This document shows positions 1 through 13,007 of a stretch of DNA of 64,000 nt, piece by piece. The notes under the pieces are model-generated. The model was not told the origin of the DNA and ran no database searches. It saw only the letters and a list, made by a program, of their open reading frames with translations. This DNA is from Carnegiea gigantea (taxonomy: Eukaryota; Streptophyta; Magnoliopsida; Caryophyllales; Cactaceae). The stretch covers positions 5,003,501 to 5,067,500 of the forward strand of contig JAKOGI010000001.1 in assembly GCA_029747015.1 (NCBI GenBank). Direction: 5' to 3'. Made by a program: the position numbers and the translations under genes. How positions within the stretch are numbered: the stretch's first letter is position 1; each line of letters starts with the position of its first letter.

Positions 1-73
1 TCTGAATTTATTTGTCAAACTTATTATGAACTGAACTTATTATGAACTTATTAAAAATAAATTTCTGAACTTA

Positions 74-363
74 GGTCTGTTCTCTTCGACTTATTTTTTT
101 GAAGAATAAGTTTAGATAAGTTCAGTTCAGAATAAGTTTGGTGAATAAGTTTAGAATAAGTTCGACAAATAAGTTCACAAATTTGTTCTTAATAAGTTTA
201 TAATAAATTGAAAATAAGTTTAGATACGTTCAGTTCAGAATAGGTTCAGATGAAATAAATTGAAGAGAATAGGGTCTTATATATTAAACTTATTCTGAAC
301 TTATTTACTAAATTTCTTTTGAACTCAACTTATTTTTCAAAAAATAAGTCGAAGAGAACATGT
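74..363. mobile_element. MITE-like inverted-repeat element
   Basis: The ends are inverted copies: TGTTCTCTTCGACTTATTTT near 79 returns as its complement ending near 359. The inside is a patchwork of AATAAGTT/AACTTATT words, so most of the 290 bp can fold back on itself. No coding potential is seen. The flanks do not show a clean target duplication, although TTA precedes the left end as in the Tourist-like elements further right. A non-autonomous DNA transposon is the best guess. Confidence 0.5.
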
Positions 364-886
364 TTTCACATACGTGTTTTTTGGTTGACTAATGGTTGTA
401 TAAATACTTATTATATATATTCTATGTAAATTTTTATTATATATTATATTATCTTTATGTTTATTTTATAATATTTTATGCGTATTTAAGTTTTTTACTT
501 GTCATAAAAGCAATTTTTTACTTGATTTTCTTTATATAAAAAGGGAATTATATCATTTCAGGTAAAAAATGATCTATAAAATGTTCAACAAAGTCGACAT
601 ATACATAAATTATTTTCAAAACAAGGGAATTCTTTTAATAGTTATAGCAAAAGTTGATGTATCATTGTGTGTTTTATCTTTTTTGATTCACATTGCAAAA
701 TCAAATTTTATATCATATATAGAAATTTATCATGGTCATTATGTGGATCGACAAAATCAACCCATTTTTGTGAAAATTTTATAAAATGGACCTTAAACAA
801 ACGAGCAATGTAATAAGCCCATGAGATTTCAATACAAAATCAATTGACAATGAGTGAAGTAACTTGTAAATTTGTAAACATACTCA

Positions 887-1191
887 GGGTCTGTTCTTTT
901 TGCTAATAAATTCTAATTTATTAATTTCAACCCACGTCAACACACTGCAATCCTCTTCACCAACTTCAGCCAATTTCAACTCACTTCTACTAATTTCAAC
1001 GCACTTCCCACTATGTTAATCAACTTCTATCCATCATATAAAAAAATTCAAACAATTTCAATCAACTTCAACCTATTTCAACACACTTCACCTACTTCAA
1101 TAAAAAAATATCTATTTCAACTCACTTTTATCAATCTTAACTAACATCACCTATTTTTCAACCCATATTTCCCAACAAAAAAAACAGATTC
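887..1191. mobile_element. Diverged Tourist-like MITE
   Basis: The left end GGGTCTGTTCTTTTTG and the right end, read on the other strand as AATCTGTTTTTTTTG, are imperfect inverted copies. The interior is rich in TTCAACT/TTCAACC words and shares a CATATAAAAAAATTCAA block with the element at 1515-1699, so the two belong to one family. The target duplication is no longer clear. It is non-coding. Confidence 0.45.
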
Positions 1192-1514
1192 TCAACATCC
1201 TTTTATTTTATTGCCATGGTACTGTAACCCATGTTAAGTTTCAGCAAATTATTAGTTAAAAATTGTAATTGTTAAAAAAAAAAAAACCTTTTTCGGCCTC
1301 ATAATTTCTATCTGTCTTTCCTGTTTATGAACGTTCTAATATAAAACCTCCTAAAAACTTAGATTAGCTAAGTAACAAAAATTTACAGAACAAAGAACGT
1401 ATTAATCTTTTCGATAACTTTTTAAATTTTTGGGCGGTTAAGAGAGGGAGGAATGACGGCGAAGACGAAAGCATAGACCTTGCCAAAGTTAGGAGGCAAC
1501 CAACCTGACATTTA

Positions 1515-1699
1515 GGACCTATTCTTTTCGTGAGTAAATTAGGGTTGGTAAAAAGATGATTGCATTGAAATAGGTAGAGGTAGGTTGAAGTGCATTGAAT
1601 TTTTTTATATGATAAATTGAACTTGGTTAAAATAATAGAAGTGGGTTGAAGCGAATTGACGTTGATATTTTGAAATTTACTCACAAAAAGAACAGGCCC
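1515..1699. mobile_element. Tourist-like (PIF/Harbinger) MITE
   Basis: This 185-bp element has terminal inverted repeats of about 26 bp: GGACCTATTCTTTTCGTGAG at the left and GGGCCTGTTCTTTTTGTGAG at the right on the opposite strand. It is flanked by TTA on both sides (1512-1514 and 1700-1702), the 3-bp target duplication of PIF/Harbinger elements. It has no coding capacity and would need a transposase supplied in trans. Confidence 0.75.
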
Positions 1700-2747
1700 T
1701 TAGGTCATTAAACACATATGATAATCCTCATGTAGCACGAAAATTATACTGCACGATACTCATAAAATTTTATTAATTATAAAATGCAACTATTAACCTA
1801 TATCCGTACAAGTTCTTAACGAGGTCAACATTGGGTATTAGTATACAATTAGTGGTAATTAATGGGGAGAAGGGAAAGAATCTGAGTAATTAAAAACCAA
1901 AACCCGCAGCTCCAGATCTGACGCCAGCCTACATGAATAGCCATCCAGACGAGCGAGAAGGACAGATTTTCTATTGGGGAAATTGGTGCCTTCCCAAAGG
2001 CAGAGAGAAGGGAGAGAGAAAATGGAAAATCCTCTCGCCTCCTTCACAATTCGCATGAGACAAGGCATGAACTGCAGCGAATTGAAATGACAGCAAGTTA
2101 GGAAGAGTAGGGTCTCTCACTGATGAAATTAGTCAATAATTCCAACATCACACCACAGTCACGTGGGTTCATTGAGTTGAGCAGTGCATTTGCATATTTT
2201 GTTTTTGACTATCACACCTACCTACTTCTTTTCATACAACATTGCTGCTCGCGTCTTCTTTTCAAAATCTTTTTACTCTTATGTTTTTTTCTTTCTAGGA
2301 CATTATCCCACTCCCACTCATATTAAAAAATTAATAGTAAATAGAAAAACTTTTACAAATGCTAATTTAGTATCTGTTCTCTTTACCTAAAGCATAACTT
2401 TTAAAAAAAGTATAGTTCAATAAAAATAAATTAAATTCAGTTCAATCCAATTAAACAAAAATAAATTTAATTTAGTTGAATTTAACAAAAAGAAATTTAG
2501 TTTAGGTCAAATCAGCAAAAATAAAATTCAACGTAAATGAATGCAATTCAATTAATTGTGGATTAGAGGGGAGATGGCAAAATGGACATCAATCAAAACT
2601 TTTTTACGACGAAAAAGTTTGTCGGATTAGCTTGATTCAATTATTCAGATTACGTAATTTGTCTCTCTACTGGTAGGAATATTTGCAGTGCCAAAGTTGT
2701 CAAAAATCTCGATCTTCCCAAACCCCACTAAAGCAGAACCCATATTA
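1700..2747. other. Intergenic
   Basis: No supported gene. The stretch at about 1,860-2,090 is less AT-rich and pyrimidine-rich when read on the minus strand, rather like a plant 5' leader, but no gene follows it. The remainder is AT-rich with short TTTAGTT/AATTTA repeats around 2,400-2,520. Confidence 0.5.
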
Positions 2748-3092
2748 GCCCATGTTCTTTTTTGTAGGTAAATCTATGGTTTCCACTCCTTTCTACTCCT
2801 TAAAATAAATGCTACTTTTTCTCATTCCCACTCACTCCTTTTCACTATCTTCCATTCCCTTCCACTCCGTCCCACTACTCCTACTGCTTGCCACACTCAA
2901 CTTCAATTCTTCCGGTCTATTTTGCTGATTCTCACTCCGTTTCATTCCTTCCCATTATTTCATATTCCATTCCATTCATTTCCACTTCTGCATACAACAA
3001 ACTAATTCTATGCACTCCATTCCACTCTTTCTCACTTCGTTCCATTCCTTTCCATTCTACACTTGCAATTTACCTATGAAAATAACAGAAGC
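2748..3092. mobile_element. Tourist-like (PIF/Harbinger) MITE
   Basis: A 345-bp element flanked by TTA (2745-2747 and 3093-3095). The left end GCCCATGTTCTTTTTTGTAG and the right end, complement GCTTCTGTTATTTTCATAG, are inverted copies that continue into a shared GTAAAT. The interior is made of CATTCC/CACTCC words and is non-coding. The ends resemble those of the 1515-1699 element, so it is likely a relative. Confidence 0.7.
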
Positions 3093-3252
3093 TTAGGAAG
3101 TGGTGGTATATTGAACAAATAATGTATGACTATTAGGTATGATTTCTGAGGTACCTATAATGAAAAGTCATCACAAAACGGAGGTTGCGAAGAGCTCATG
3201 CATACTTTGCCTGGAATGTTTCTTAGGATTAAATTTAGGGCCATACTTGTTA

Positions 3253-3503
3253 GGGCCCGCTCTTTTCAACTCATTATATGAATTTATCATTAGCATTCGG
3301 CACCTATTAGCTCTTATGAATACTAATCAAAACTTAGTAATATATTTTAGTTATACTTTTAGTCATGATCAGCAATCGTTATCACTTATCAACATTCAGC
3401 CATATTTTCTAGTTATAATTTCAACCCTAATTAGTATTGATTAACACTCACCAATATTAATAAATAATATGTTATTTATAATAAGTTGAAAAGGGTAAAT
3501 CAT
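3253..3503. mobile_element. Diverged Tourist-like MITE
   Basis: Left end GGGCCCGCTCTTTTCAACTC, preceded by TTA, is matched on the other strand near the right end by CCCTTTTCAACTTATTATA. The outer dozen bases at the right have diverged, so that boundary is approximate. About 250 bp, non-coding. Confidence 0.5.
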
Positions 3504-6500
3504 TAATGTGTTGGCCACTGGCCATCCATAACCAGGGTTATTAATTGGACCAAGTATGGTTGACACTTCCTAGACATTCCCTTTTATTTCCTACATTGGT
3601 TGCCAGAAAACTAGCCCGATCGACTACAAATATCCTAATGAGACATGCTCGTTTTACGTACAATTAAGTTCATAATCTCCATCGATCAACTTAAGGTCTG
3701 CACTAAATAAAAGTGGTCTACTATTAAATGCATGGATTAAGCCAACCCATCCCATTGGCTACTTAGAATTACAATTTACTAATGGCATGATAAAGAGTAA
3801 TTATGAAAGATAACTTGCTAGGTAGCTAGCTAGGTTCTCCTAACCTTGGCCTTTCCCCGTGACCGGTGGAAAAGCCATGCCACGCCACCCCACTCTGTTC
3901 TCTTTTTCTACGCTGGTCCAACGTAATTAGCACCAAAAGTATTATCTCTAATCTTCACCTAATCATTATTTTATTGATTAGTCACTCTCAAACCCATGCT
4001 ACTACATATGTTTATTACTTCTTTACTAATACTACTCGTGCTATCTGTGTGATTTTCAAGGTTAACTTTCCTCATTAAGTTAGGCTTGGTTCCATAAAAA
4101 AAAGCGAGAGATTAGGTTAGGTTAACTTAATAATCATCCTTTAGTGAAGAATGCTTAAAGAAAGAGTGCCGTCTTAGAAGACGTAAAGATTAAAAAAATA
4201 ATATCGCAACACTGATTTCAATGCACAAACTCCTTTTGTCAAAAATGTTTCACAAATGATTGAGCTAGTTCTAATTGCGTCGCTTAATCAAAGTCTATAT
4301 ATATGTTTAACTTATTGGTTAATGAAGATTTACCAACTACATAGTTAATTAATTAGGTCTTCAACAACCTGCATTATTTGAACATGCACCGCCTATATAT
4401 CCTCTTAACCTTTTGAACGAGAGAGCACTACACAAGTCTATAAAGTTCAAAGATTAGCATGTTCGTTTGAAATATGACATTTGGTAGATCGTTTTACATT
4501 AGGCATGTAGCTGTTGAAAACGATGCTTTTTTATACTACATTACTCTTTAGGGTTTGCAATTCATGGATTTATGGTATTTTAACTCGTAACAAATTTATG
4601 TATATTTTTTTCTAGTAATGCGTGCAACTACTCCAGGTGTCATTCAACGTTGATCTTTTATTTTCAATGATAGAAAGGGTTAAATCAATTTACATTTATT
4701 CAAGTGGTTTGTTGTTATTGTTGTTGTTATTATTATTAGTGAACTTTACTTGAATAATTAGTTAGGAATAACAACCGTTGTAAACTTATCTCAGTAAGTT
4801 GTCCGGATTTAGTAAGCATTAGTATGTTGTGTAGAGAGTGAAGATTAGTAGTGCATTTACTGTGCATTACAACATTTTACAAGTATAGACTGTCAATATA
4901 AACTTATATGCTCATCATTTTAAAAATCATACTCATAGCATCTGCTTAAACCCAAATAGTCATTTTATATACGTAAATATTGTTCAAACCAACACTAATC
5001 AGTTCATAAAGTTAAATATAAAAAATCTTAAATATTTGTAGATATTAGATATTTAAGTGGTGAATATTAGTTGTATAACCAATCAATGATGTTAGTTATA
5101 TAGCTCACATATGGTTGACATATTTTAGTGAGCTAACATCGAATTTTGGTGAGTTGGGTGCATTTGTAATGAGAAGATCATTAACTCATCAATACTAAAA
5201 ACACCTCATATACTTCAATGAGTTTATAAATACTTCTATGAGTAGTGGTGCATTTTTAATTAACAACAAGACTAACACTTTAGTACTAATGATCTTCAAA
5301 ATTGAGATACTTAATCATGCTTGTGTGGTTTAAACTTGAAATTGAGATAATTAATCTTCAAAATTAGTTAAAGTGACAACCAGAATCGAGACTTGAAAGT
5401 TTCGATTCCGATTCTCAACTTTTAAGTACTAGTCACACACTCACACCTGTTCCGATTTCAGTTCTGAAAAATTAAAACCTGAAACCGATGTTATTCCCCA
5501 CTAATTCTTGCAAAGAAAGGAGGAAAAAACTCAATGAAAGCCGCCATATAATGAAACTATAGGTCTATAAGTAGGTTTGATACGTTTTAATACGCCGTGT
5601 GCACCAATTTATAATCCTCTGCTCTGTTGTAGTTATGAAAATTACCAAAAAATTGAATAGCAGAAGCATTGCCATGTTAGATGTCCATGTCAGCGCTATC
5701 CAGAGTGTGCCTCTCCCATGTGGAATCACACGTGTTCAAACTTGCATGTTGACTCTCCCTTTTCATACCCCAACTTAATTTCCAATTCTTGACTTTTTTT
5801 CTTTTTTTTTTTTTTTGGTTCAAGGGATAAGGATTACCTTTCTTTTTAGGTCATGCCTACTCTAATGGATTCTAACAGGATCTAAAAATATTTTAATGGG
5901 AGCAATTCTTGCTTATTTAATTAGTTTTCGTTCCCTCAAAACGGCATTAATTTTATATTCTTTATGTAAATGTGGAGTTTAAATAATGTTCAGACATGGT
6001 TGATTTTCCACTTACAAAGCCTTTGAGCATTGACCTAGCTTGTACATTTTAAAATAAAAATAATAATTTTTATTAGTCAATAACCCTTACAATATTACAA
6101 TATAGTGGAAATGACTCAGAAGGAGTGAGAATGGTGAAAAATTCAAATTTATTCATGAAAAAACAAGTTATGACTTTCGACATATACTACTAAATTAAAT
6201 CAAATACTAAGAAATTTTTTTATATTTTTAACTTTTAGAAATCTGTTGTCATGCACAAACCATTTCAATTTGTGCAAGGTACACATATCATGTATGTGCA
6301 TTATACCTATCTGCAATCATTACTTCCCAAAAAAAAAAAAAAAAAAACAAAAACCAACCCTGGAATGTGCCAATGATCAAAATACAAGCTAGCTCATGCG
6401 TGAACCTTTTTTTTTTTTTTTTGGTTACAAGCAATTACCATGAATTACTAATTTATATCGACCTACAAGCGCTTTTAAGAGGTGGTGATCTTCCATTATA

Positions 6501-6731
6501 TTAATATAAAGTTGTAATACTAGCCACTTCCCGTGGTCGCTAGACTCCTACACAACTGAGCCTGGGATGAAATTGGGACCATGCCGACTAGCTATAACCG
6601 AGTGAGCCACTCGGGTTCAAGTCAACTATTTGACGCAAATGTATTAAATTTAGGCCATAGTGTAAGTTGACAGTTGTGATATGTCACATGTAAATTGGGT
6701 CAAGTTCAAAATAGATTGTATTATAAAATAA

Positions 6732-6795
6732 GCTAATGCTTTCTTGATTTCATATCCAGTGTCGCTAATGCTTTCTTGATTTCATATCCAGTGTC
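6732..6795. repeat. Perfect 32-bp tandem duplication
   Basis: The 32 bases at 6,732-6,763 are repeated without a change at 6,764-6,795. The unit starts GCTAATGCTTTC and ends CCAGTGTC. The perfect identity suggests a recent duplication by slippage or break repair. Confidence 0.9.
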
Positions 6796-9700
6796 AAAAT
6801 TATCGGTCTTCTATCTCAGATATGGTCAATTTTTGTTTTTTAAAAAATAAAATTATCGTTGTTTTTATTGATTGAAAACTCATTTCAATAATATCAAGAA
6901 GTTAAATGGATTTGTATGTTGTTTCTTTTCTATTATCTTTCAATAGATGGAAGACAACTCATATCCGAAGTATATTTTATTTAATAGGAAAAAAAGTACA
7001 AATGTAAGATTCAATGAACCAATCAAGAACCTGTAATTTGATCGGGCATTCAAATGGTTTTTACTAGATTGGCCATCTCTATGTCGGTCAAGATTGACCT
7101 ATTCGACCTAGTTCTAATAATCAACAAAAAATAGTTTAGTATTAATTAGCAATTTCAACTATTTAAATGTCATTTTGCCCAATCAACAAATGCATTTGAT
7201 GTCTAGCTCTGTGTTAACATGAATAAATTGAATAATTTGTCATCTATCAACCGTCAACCCACTATGTTTTTAGGTGCTAATATATTTTTACCATTATACC
7301 ATAAACAAAATGATTTTAATAACAAACTGATTTTAACCTAAAAATTTGACTGACATTCAAGTTGAGATTTGAACCAATGATATACAATAGAAAAGAAGTT
7401 ATTGCAAATATAAGTCATATTAATTTTTATATCAATTCACCACGTTTGTTGGACCCACTATCCGATAATAAATGATGAATAAAATAAAATAAAACAAAAC
7501 AAAATAAAGAAGTTAAGAACATATGGAGCCGATCTTCTTATTATTGGATTTGAATCAATTTTGTGGCTCCACCAATTGGCCACCAACCCTTGTATAACTA
7601 AAACCCATACATCAACATGGCATTTTGTTATACCATGCAAAATTATTTGCTTTCAATTACGAATTGCAAAACGTTCATAAGAACAGCAAGAAACCAAATT
7701 ACCACCACAGGGTTAGACGTTAGTTCTAGTTGAGCCTAGACAAATGAAGGAATAGTGATTAATTAGATAATATTGGTTCAAATTAAATATTTCTTTATGG
7801 TTTAAAGTTCTTGGCAAATTTCCAATAAAGTTGGTGATTCTACATAATGTTTGGCTCCTTTTGGGCTCAAAATTAAAGTTACTTATGGATCTGAAAATAA
7901 TTGCACGCCATTTGTTTTCACATAGTTACGTTATCTAAATTCAATTAATCTAGCTAAACCTTTAACACAGACATTCTAAAAAGCAAATGGATTCAAATAT
8001 TAAATTAGTATCATTTTCAATGGGCTGAGTAATACCAATAAACAACAATAAATTTTATGTGAGATCATTTTAGATAAGACATATCATAAGATTGATGTTT
8101 GTATAGTAAGTGTTAATAATAATTAGGGGTGACTGTAATAAAAATTACTACTAGATCGATGAAATATTAGTCATTTTGAATTAAAAGTTATTTCAAAACA
8201 CATTATTAGTCATCGTAAAATCTCAAAAAAATCAGCGGTAAAAAAGCCAGGTCTATAATACCTCTTATATAAGATGATCTCATCCAAGAATTTGTAATAA
8301 AGCAATTAAATAAAATATTCTTTTGTGGGCTGCACCCCTTCGCCGGTTCCTGCTTTGCAACTTGTCGGCCATGATGGAGAAGAGAATTTATTCACATTCA
8401 ATGTCACGAGTTCTTAAGTGTTTTTATCAAGGTTGGATACGAATGCTATGGATCGATTCATTGCTCTTGAATAATATTAGAGCTAGTAAAGCTTAAAGGA
8501 AAATGATAAACGTTGCCGTAAGGGCAACATTTAAGCTGCAGTTATTTGGATAGTTGTGTACTTTTCAATGTAAAATCATTAGGTTTTTTCAGTAAATGAT
8601 AATCTTGTCAAGTATTAAATATCAAAATTTGTATTAATTGGTCCACACAAATTAATGCAATAATTTCTCTATTTAATGATCTCTACATTTATATTTATAT
8701 TATTTCAAAAATACTTTTAAGGTAAAGATTTTATTAACCATCAAAATTTACTCGTATTTTTAGTCTCCATACTTCTTCGGATCATTTCATTTTTATCTTC
8801 CTCTGAAAATGGATTGTCGAGCCCGCAACTGGTTTTATCTAACCAATGTAACATTACTTTGATGATATTTATGTCATTTCCACTCGTTCGTCTCCATTTT
8901 TTGGTTGGGGTTCACCAATTCTCCTATTTTATTTCAATCTTTTTAGGGTTTTTCATTTTATTTGGCAGCAAAGTCGCCTTTAATTAATATAAGGATAGTT
9001 GATGCTGATTAATGTTGAATTCAGAATAAAATTATACTGCTTAAAATTGCAAAGAATTATGCACAATAGAGATAGAAGGTAGATGACGAACAACAAAATT
9101 TGAACATCTTCCCCCCAAAAAAGAAAAGAAAAAAAGAAGAGATTGGCAATATTGAATAATGAGATAAGGAAAATTAGGTATAAGAGAATAAAGGGGCATT
9201 CTTGGTATAATGAAAAGAGAATATTAATTGATATTTATTACAATTAATTTTGTTGCCTTCCAAATGTAAATATATTTTAATTGCTAATTCAAGCCTAAAT
9301 TTGAGTTTCATACTTATTACTCTTATCCATTACCTTGAGGGCAACATATATCGGCTTTCAAGTTTAAACTGCAGTTTTCCATTCTTCAATACTATACATA
9401 TCGAGTTTGGCTTGTAAAATGTGCCTTGCATGTTCATATTTAAAGTTAATCCCTCTAATTATTAATTTTTTTCAGGAAGTTCATGTGTTTTGATCTTTAT
9501 ATCTTTATATAGGACAAGAAATTGTGACACGTGTCAACTTTGCAGTTCTTCTGTACTTCAAAAGGTCAAATTTACGTCTAATTCAATCCACGTCCAGACT
9601 TCATGACACCTTGTATTTTGTTAAGTACTGGAAAATTATTTGGTACTAGTTCAAAACTATGTAGTAGCAACAAATTTCTTTACAAAAATTGGTAATATTG

Positions 9701-10324
9701 TAACTTCAGTAGCTTATTTTCTATAGTCTTTATAAGACTTATAAGTTTATAAATGTAAGTTAATAGTTTTACCCTATTCCTATTTCTGTCTTTCATATCC
9801 AAATCTAATCTGTAAAACTTAAAGGTTTATACTCGCTACATCAGTACTGAATTTTTACAAACGTTAGATATAAAAACTTACTGGATTAAACTATATTTTC
9901 GCTATCACCTTGGTATCAGATCAGATGGAATCGTTAGCACTTAACGTACCTCAACAATTTAAACACAATCTTGAGTTTAATCATCGGAAAATCTTTGAAT
10001 AACTGATAATTTTAATGTTGTGGGCCACGTGTAATGTGAGCTACTCTCACTCCAGCGGAAGAGACAAATGGCAGTATGCAACTTATGGCCAGTTTGGCCA
10101 CCTCCTAAATTTATTAATTTTATAATCACTAAAATTCAAGAGATTAGTGAGCTCTAGAACAAATTAATTAATTAAATATATTGATCAAGAACATTGGGTC
10201 TTGGATGTAGAAGTTTGCATAATAAATTAGTAGATATGGTGAAACCCATGACTTTTGACAAAATTGAACCGCCTTTTGTCAAAAAAGCAAAGATTCATCT
10301 CTTTATCTTTTGACTAGATCTTAA

Positions 10325-10377
10325 AGTTTTATTTACAATACCTGCACAAGTATAGTTTTATTTACAATATCTGCACA
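10325..10377. repeat. Imperfect tandem duplication, 29-bp period
   Basis: The block AGTTTTATTTACAATA, then C or T, then CTGCACA occurs at 10,325 and again at 10,354 with one mismatch over its 24 bases. Non-coding. Confidence 0.75.
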
Positions 10378-12845
10378 GATTCTTACAACTGTTTACATTT
10401 TCTTATAACTTACAGCTGTATCTTATTGCAAAAGAGAATAGACCTGTACTCCTTTGCATAAAAATTGGCAACATTTTTTGTGATCTTTAATTCTCTATTG
10501 GTTGAAGTTATTTGATTGTTAATATGGGGAGGATCGGATGTAAGATTTTATTTTTCTGTTCATAATATTCGAACATGAGATACTATTTATAAATTAATGA
10601 TGCTTAAAGTTGGGGAAAAAGTACTAATTATATTCTTAAGATGCTAACTGAATTATAGGGACACATGGCATGCGTTGGGGAGGGGGTTGTTAACAAGCTA
10701 AGCATGGATGCTTATCGACTAAAAATATTAATAATTGGGATATCGCCATGTGTTTAGCGTCTTAACGGGGAGGTTTTGGCACAATACAATACTCCATTAC
10801 GCTAGTTGCTTTTGTTAACTTTGCGACTGGGCAAGATTTGATCAACTTTGATTGTAAGAGATGCATCACTCACGTTCCACATGGCGTTAGTAAATTTGAC
10901 AAGTTGACAATCTCTTTCTCTGATGTTCCATTTGATCCTTAGAAAACTTGATGAAAATAAAAGTCGAACGAAAAAAATGTGAAGGAAAAAAAGGTAAAAA
11001 GAAAGTGAGTTTTTTTTCTCTTGTTTTGATTGAGGAAAAAATACAAGAATTTGGATTAGAAATTTAAATGTTGATGAATTACTTGAATAACATTGATATC
11101 ATCTAAACAGTGCGAGGTTGGAGGAGGTCGGGAATACTTTTGAAAACTTTTTCCCAACTTCCCTCACAATTTTATGAGAAAAAATCTTATCACTTATTTC
11201 TAACAATTTTTCTACCTAATTTTCCTAAATCTCACACTTGTTTCTAACCGATATGCTCAAAATCAATCTATGAGTTTTAGATACATAGAAACACCTTTGT
11301 TAGAAGATAGATCCATACTGATTTCTATTTCAATGTTTTAAATCTGTTAGAATATAGTGATAATATATAATTCGCGGAATATACACTCATCTCATCAAAA
11401 GAATATGTGAAAAAGTGATGCATATCGGTTATTGCCTCCTAGTTGCATAATTGCCTTTGGGGCAGCGATCCCGAAAGAGTCTTCGAGGATAATGCATAAA
11501 AAAAGTATAGGTTCGAAAATCAAGTACATTGCCTTCATGACTCTGTTTATTAGCACGTTATTTGGACCATGCTAGTAGTCCCAATTTTGCTCACTTCAAT
11601 TGTTCAATGTATCTTTATTATTACCGATTTGGATTCTGTTGAAGACTTTCTCACCAGGTAACTTTTCTTATTTTTGACTGACAGTAAACTAAATTGTACT
11701 TTTAACTAATTATAATAGCGAAGTTGTTCCACAGGTGGCCATTTGGATGATTGGATTCTGCAAATAATATTAATAATTAATTAGATCTTTGGGAGATATG
11801 GCCAAGGAGACCTACCCAGTGGAAAGGGTGTTCACATTCCTGATTTCACGTTATGCAATAGTCCTGGCGGAAATGCTGATCCGGGAGCCGCGTTGTCTTG
11901 TAGGAATACAAGTCAATTAGTGCTTAACTCAATCTTAGTTTCCCACTCTCCCATAAATTCCATGCATTAAAACCGATGAATGTATAACCAATCGGACCAA
12001 GAAAATTAAAATAAAATGGATGTGTGACCAAGAACTTGTCAAATTAGGGTCGTTTTATCGTTTAGCCAAATACAAGTGATCTCAATCGCTCACAAATACT
12101 CTCAAATCTCAATTGGTCTTAAATGTCAACGACTACTTCTAATGACTTTTTAACCACTCCCAACTTTAATTTGATCCATTGACTTATTACCTATGAAAAT
12201 CCGGACGTTACCCACTTACCACTTGGATAGAGGGTCGGACCCAACTGGGTGGTGTTAGAGCTTCAGATAATTCTTTATTAACCAAGAGTTAGTAATAAAA
12301 TATTGCCCCCCCCCCAAAAAAAATTGTTCCTAAGGAAAACAGTAGTTGGTGGCAGTTCATATTGAATCCCAAGAAGATAAAATCATAAAAGAACTATTTT
12401 TTATTATCATAAGAAAATAATAATAATAATAATAAATATTTAACTAGAAGTGTAACAATTACTACTAATAATTAAGGAGTTAATTAAGAGAATCTTAGGG
12501 TGGTACTGGTGGGGTGAGATGGTGTGCCATTATTGGGGCACATGGTAACACTAGGAACTCATAGCTGCTGAGAATCCCCTAACTACCATGAACATATAAC
12601 GTGATATATATTTTATATATACAATATCACCTAAATTAACTATTGTTCCCTTTTTGTTGGTTATTATTGTTAAATGATGGTGTTAATTAATACAATGAAT
12701 TCTGGTCCTTGAAATCTTGACGGCCTTGGTTTGAAGTTGCATTACTACTACTGTCCATCAGCAGGTAGATACCGACGCATGTGATTGGTGCAAAAATTTT
12801 GGTCATCATATCTTCATAATCATATCCGCACCACCACTAACTAAT

Positions 12846-13007
12846 ATAAGTTAGTTTAAGTGGTTTGACACTTGTTTCCTTTGAGCAAGGTCTTCGGTTC
12901 GAGTCTTATGAATAAAGAAAATTTGTGATGAGAAATCTCTACTCCTAATTGGGCCAACGATATCTCGATTCTAGTGAAATGGAGGATCTATGACTAAAAA
13001 AAAAATA
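12846..13007 (+). mobile_element. SINE-like repeat with pol III box-like motifs
   Basis: An upstream TAGTTTAAGTGG resembles an A box, and GGTTCGAGTCTT 40-odd bases later resembles a B box (consensus GGTTCGANTCC). A unique tail follows, ending in an A-rich tract at about 12,994-13,007. Similar sequence recurs at 55,515-56,071 and, inverted, at 52,460-52,608. That shared layout supports a dispersed tRNA-derived SINE family. Target duplications were not resolved. Confidence 0.55.

Larger units (their letters stand above)
3504..12845. other. Long intergenic region, no gene seen
   Basis: Over 9 kb of AT-rich DNA with no long open frame and no recognisable protein similarity in any frame. It contains homopolymer A/T runs, a perfect 32-bp tandem duplication (6,732-6,795), an imperfect 29-bp duplication (10,325-10,377) and a run of nine C followed by A at about 12,306. 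A minus-strand tRNA-like patch lies at about 6,520-6,620. Confidence 0.5.

Noticed and set aside
1859..2068. Minus-strand open frame with a leader-like CT-rich context
   Set aside because: Only 69 codons, no recognisable motif and no following exon could be found; possibly an old gene or UTR fragment, but unsupported.
6480..6640. Minus-strand patch with GAGTGGCTCACTCGGTTATAG resembling a tRNA or SINE head
   Set aside because: No proper B box at the right distance, no cloverleaf and no second copy in the window.
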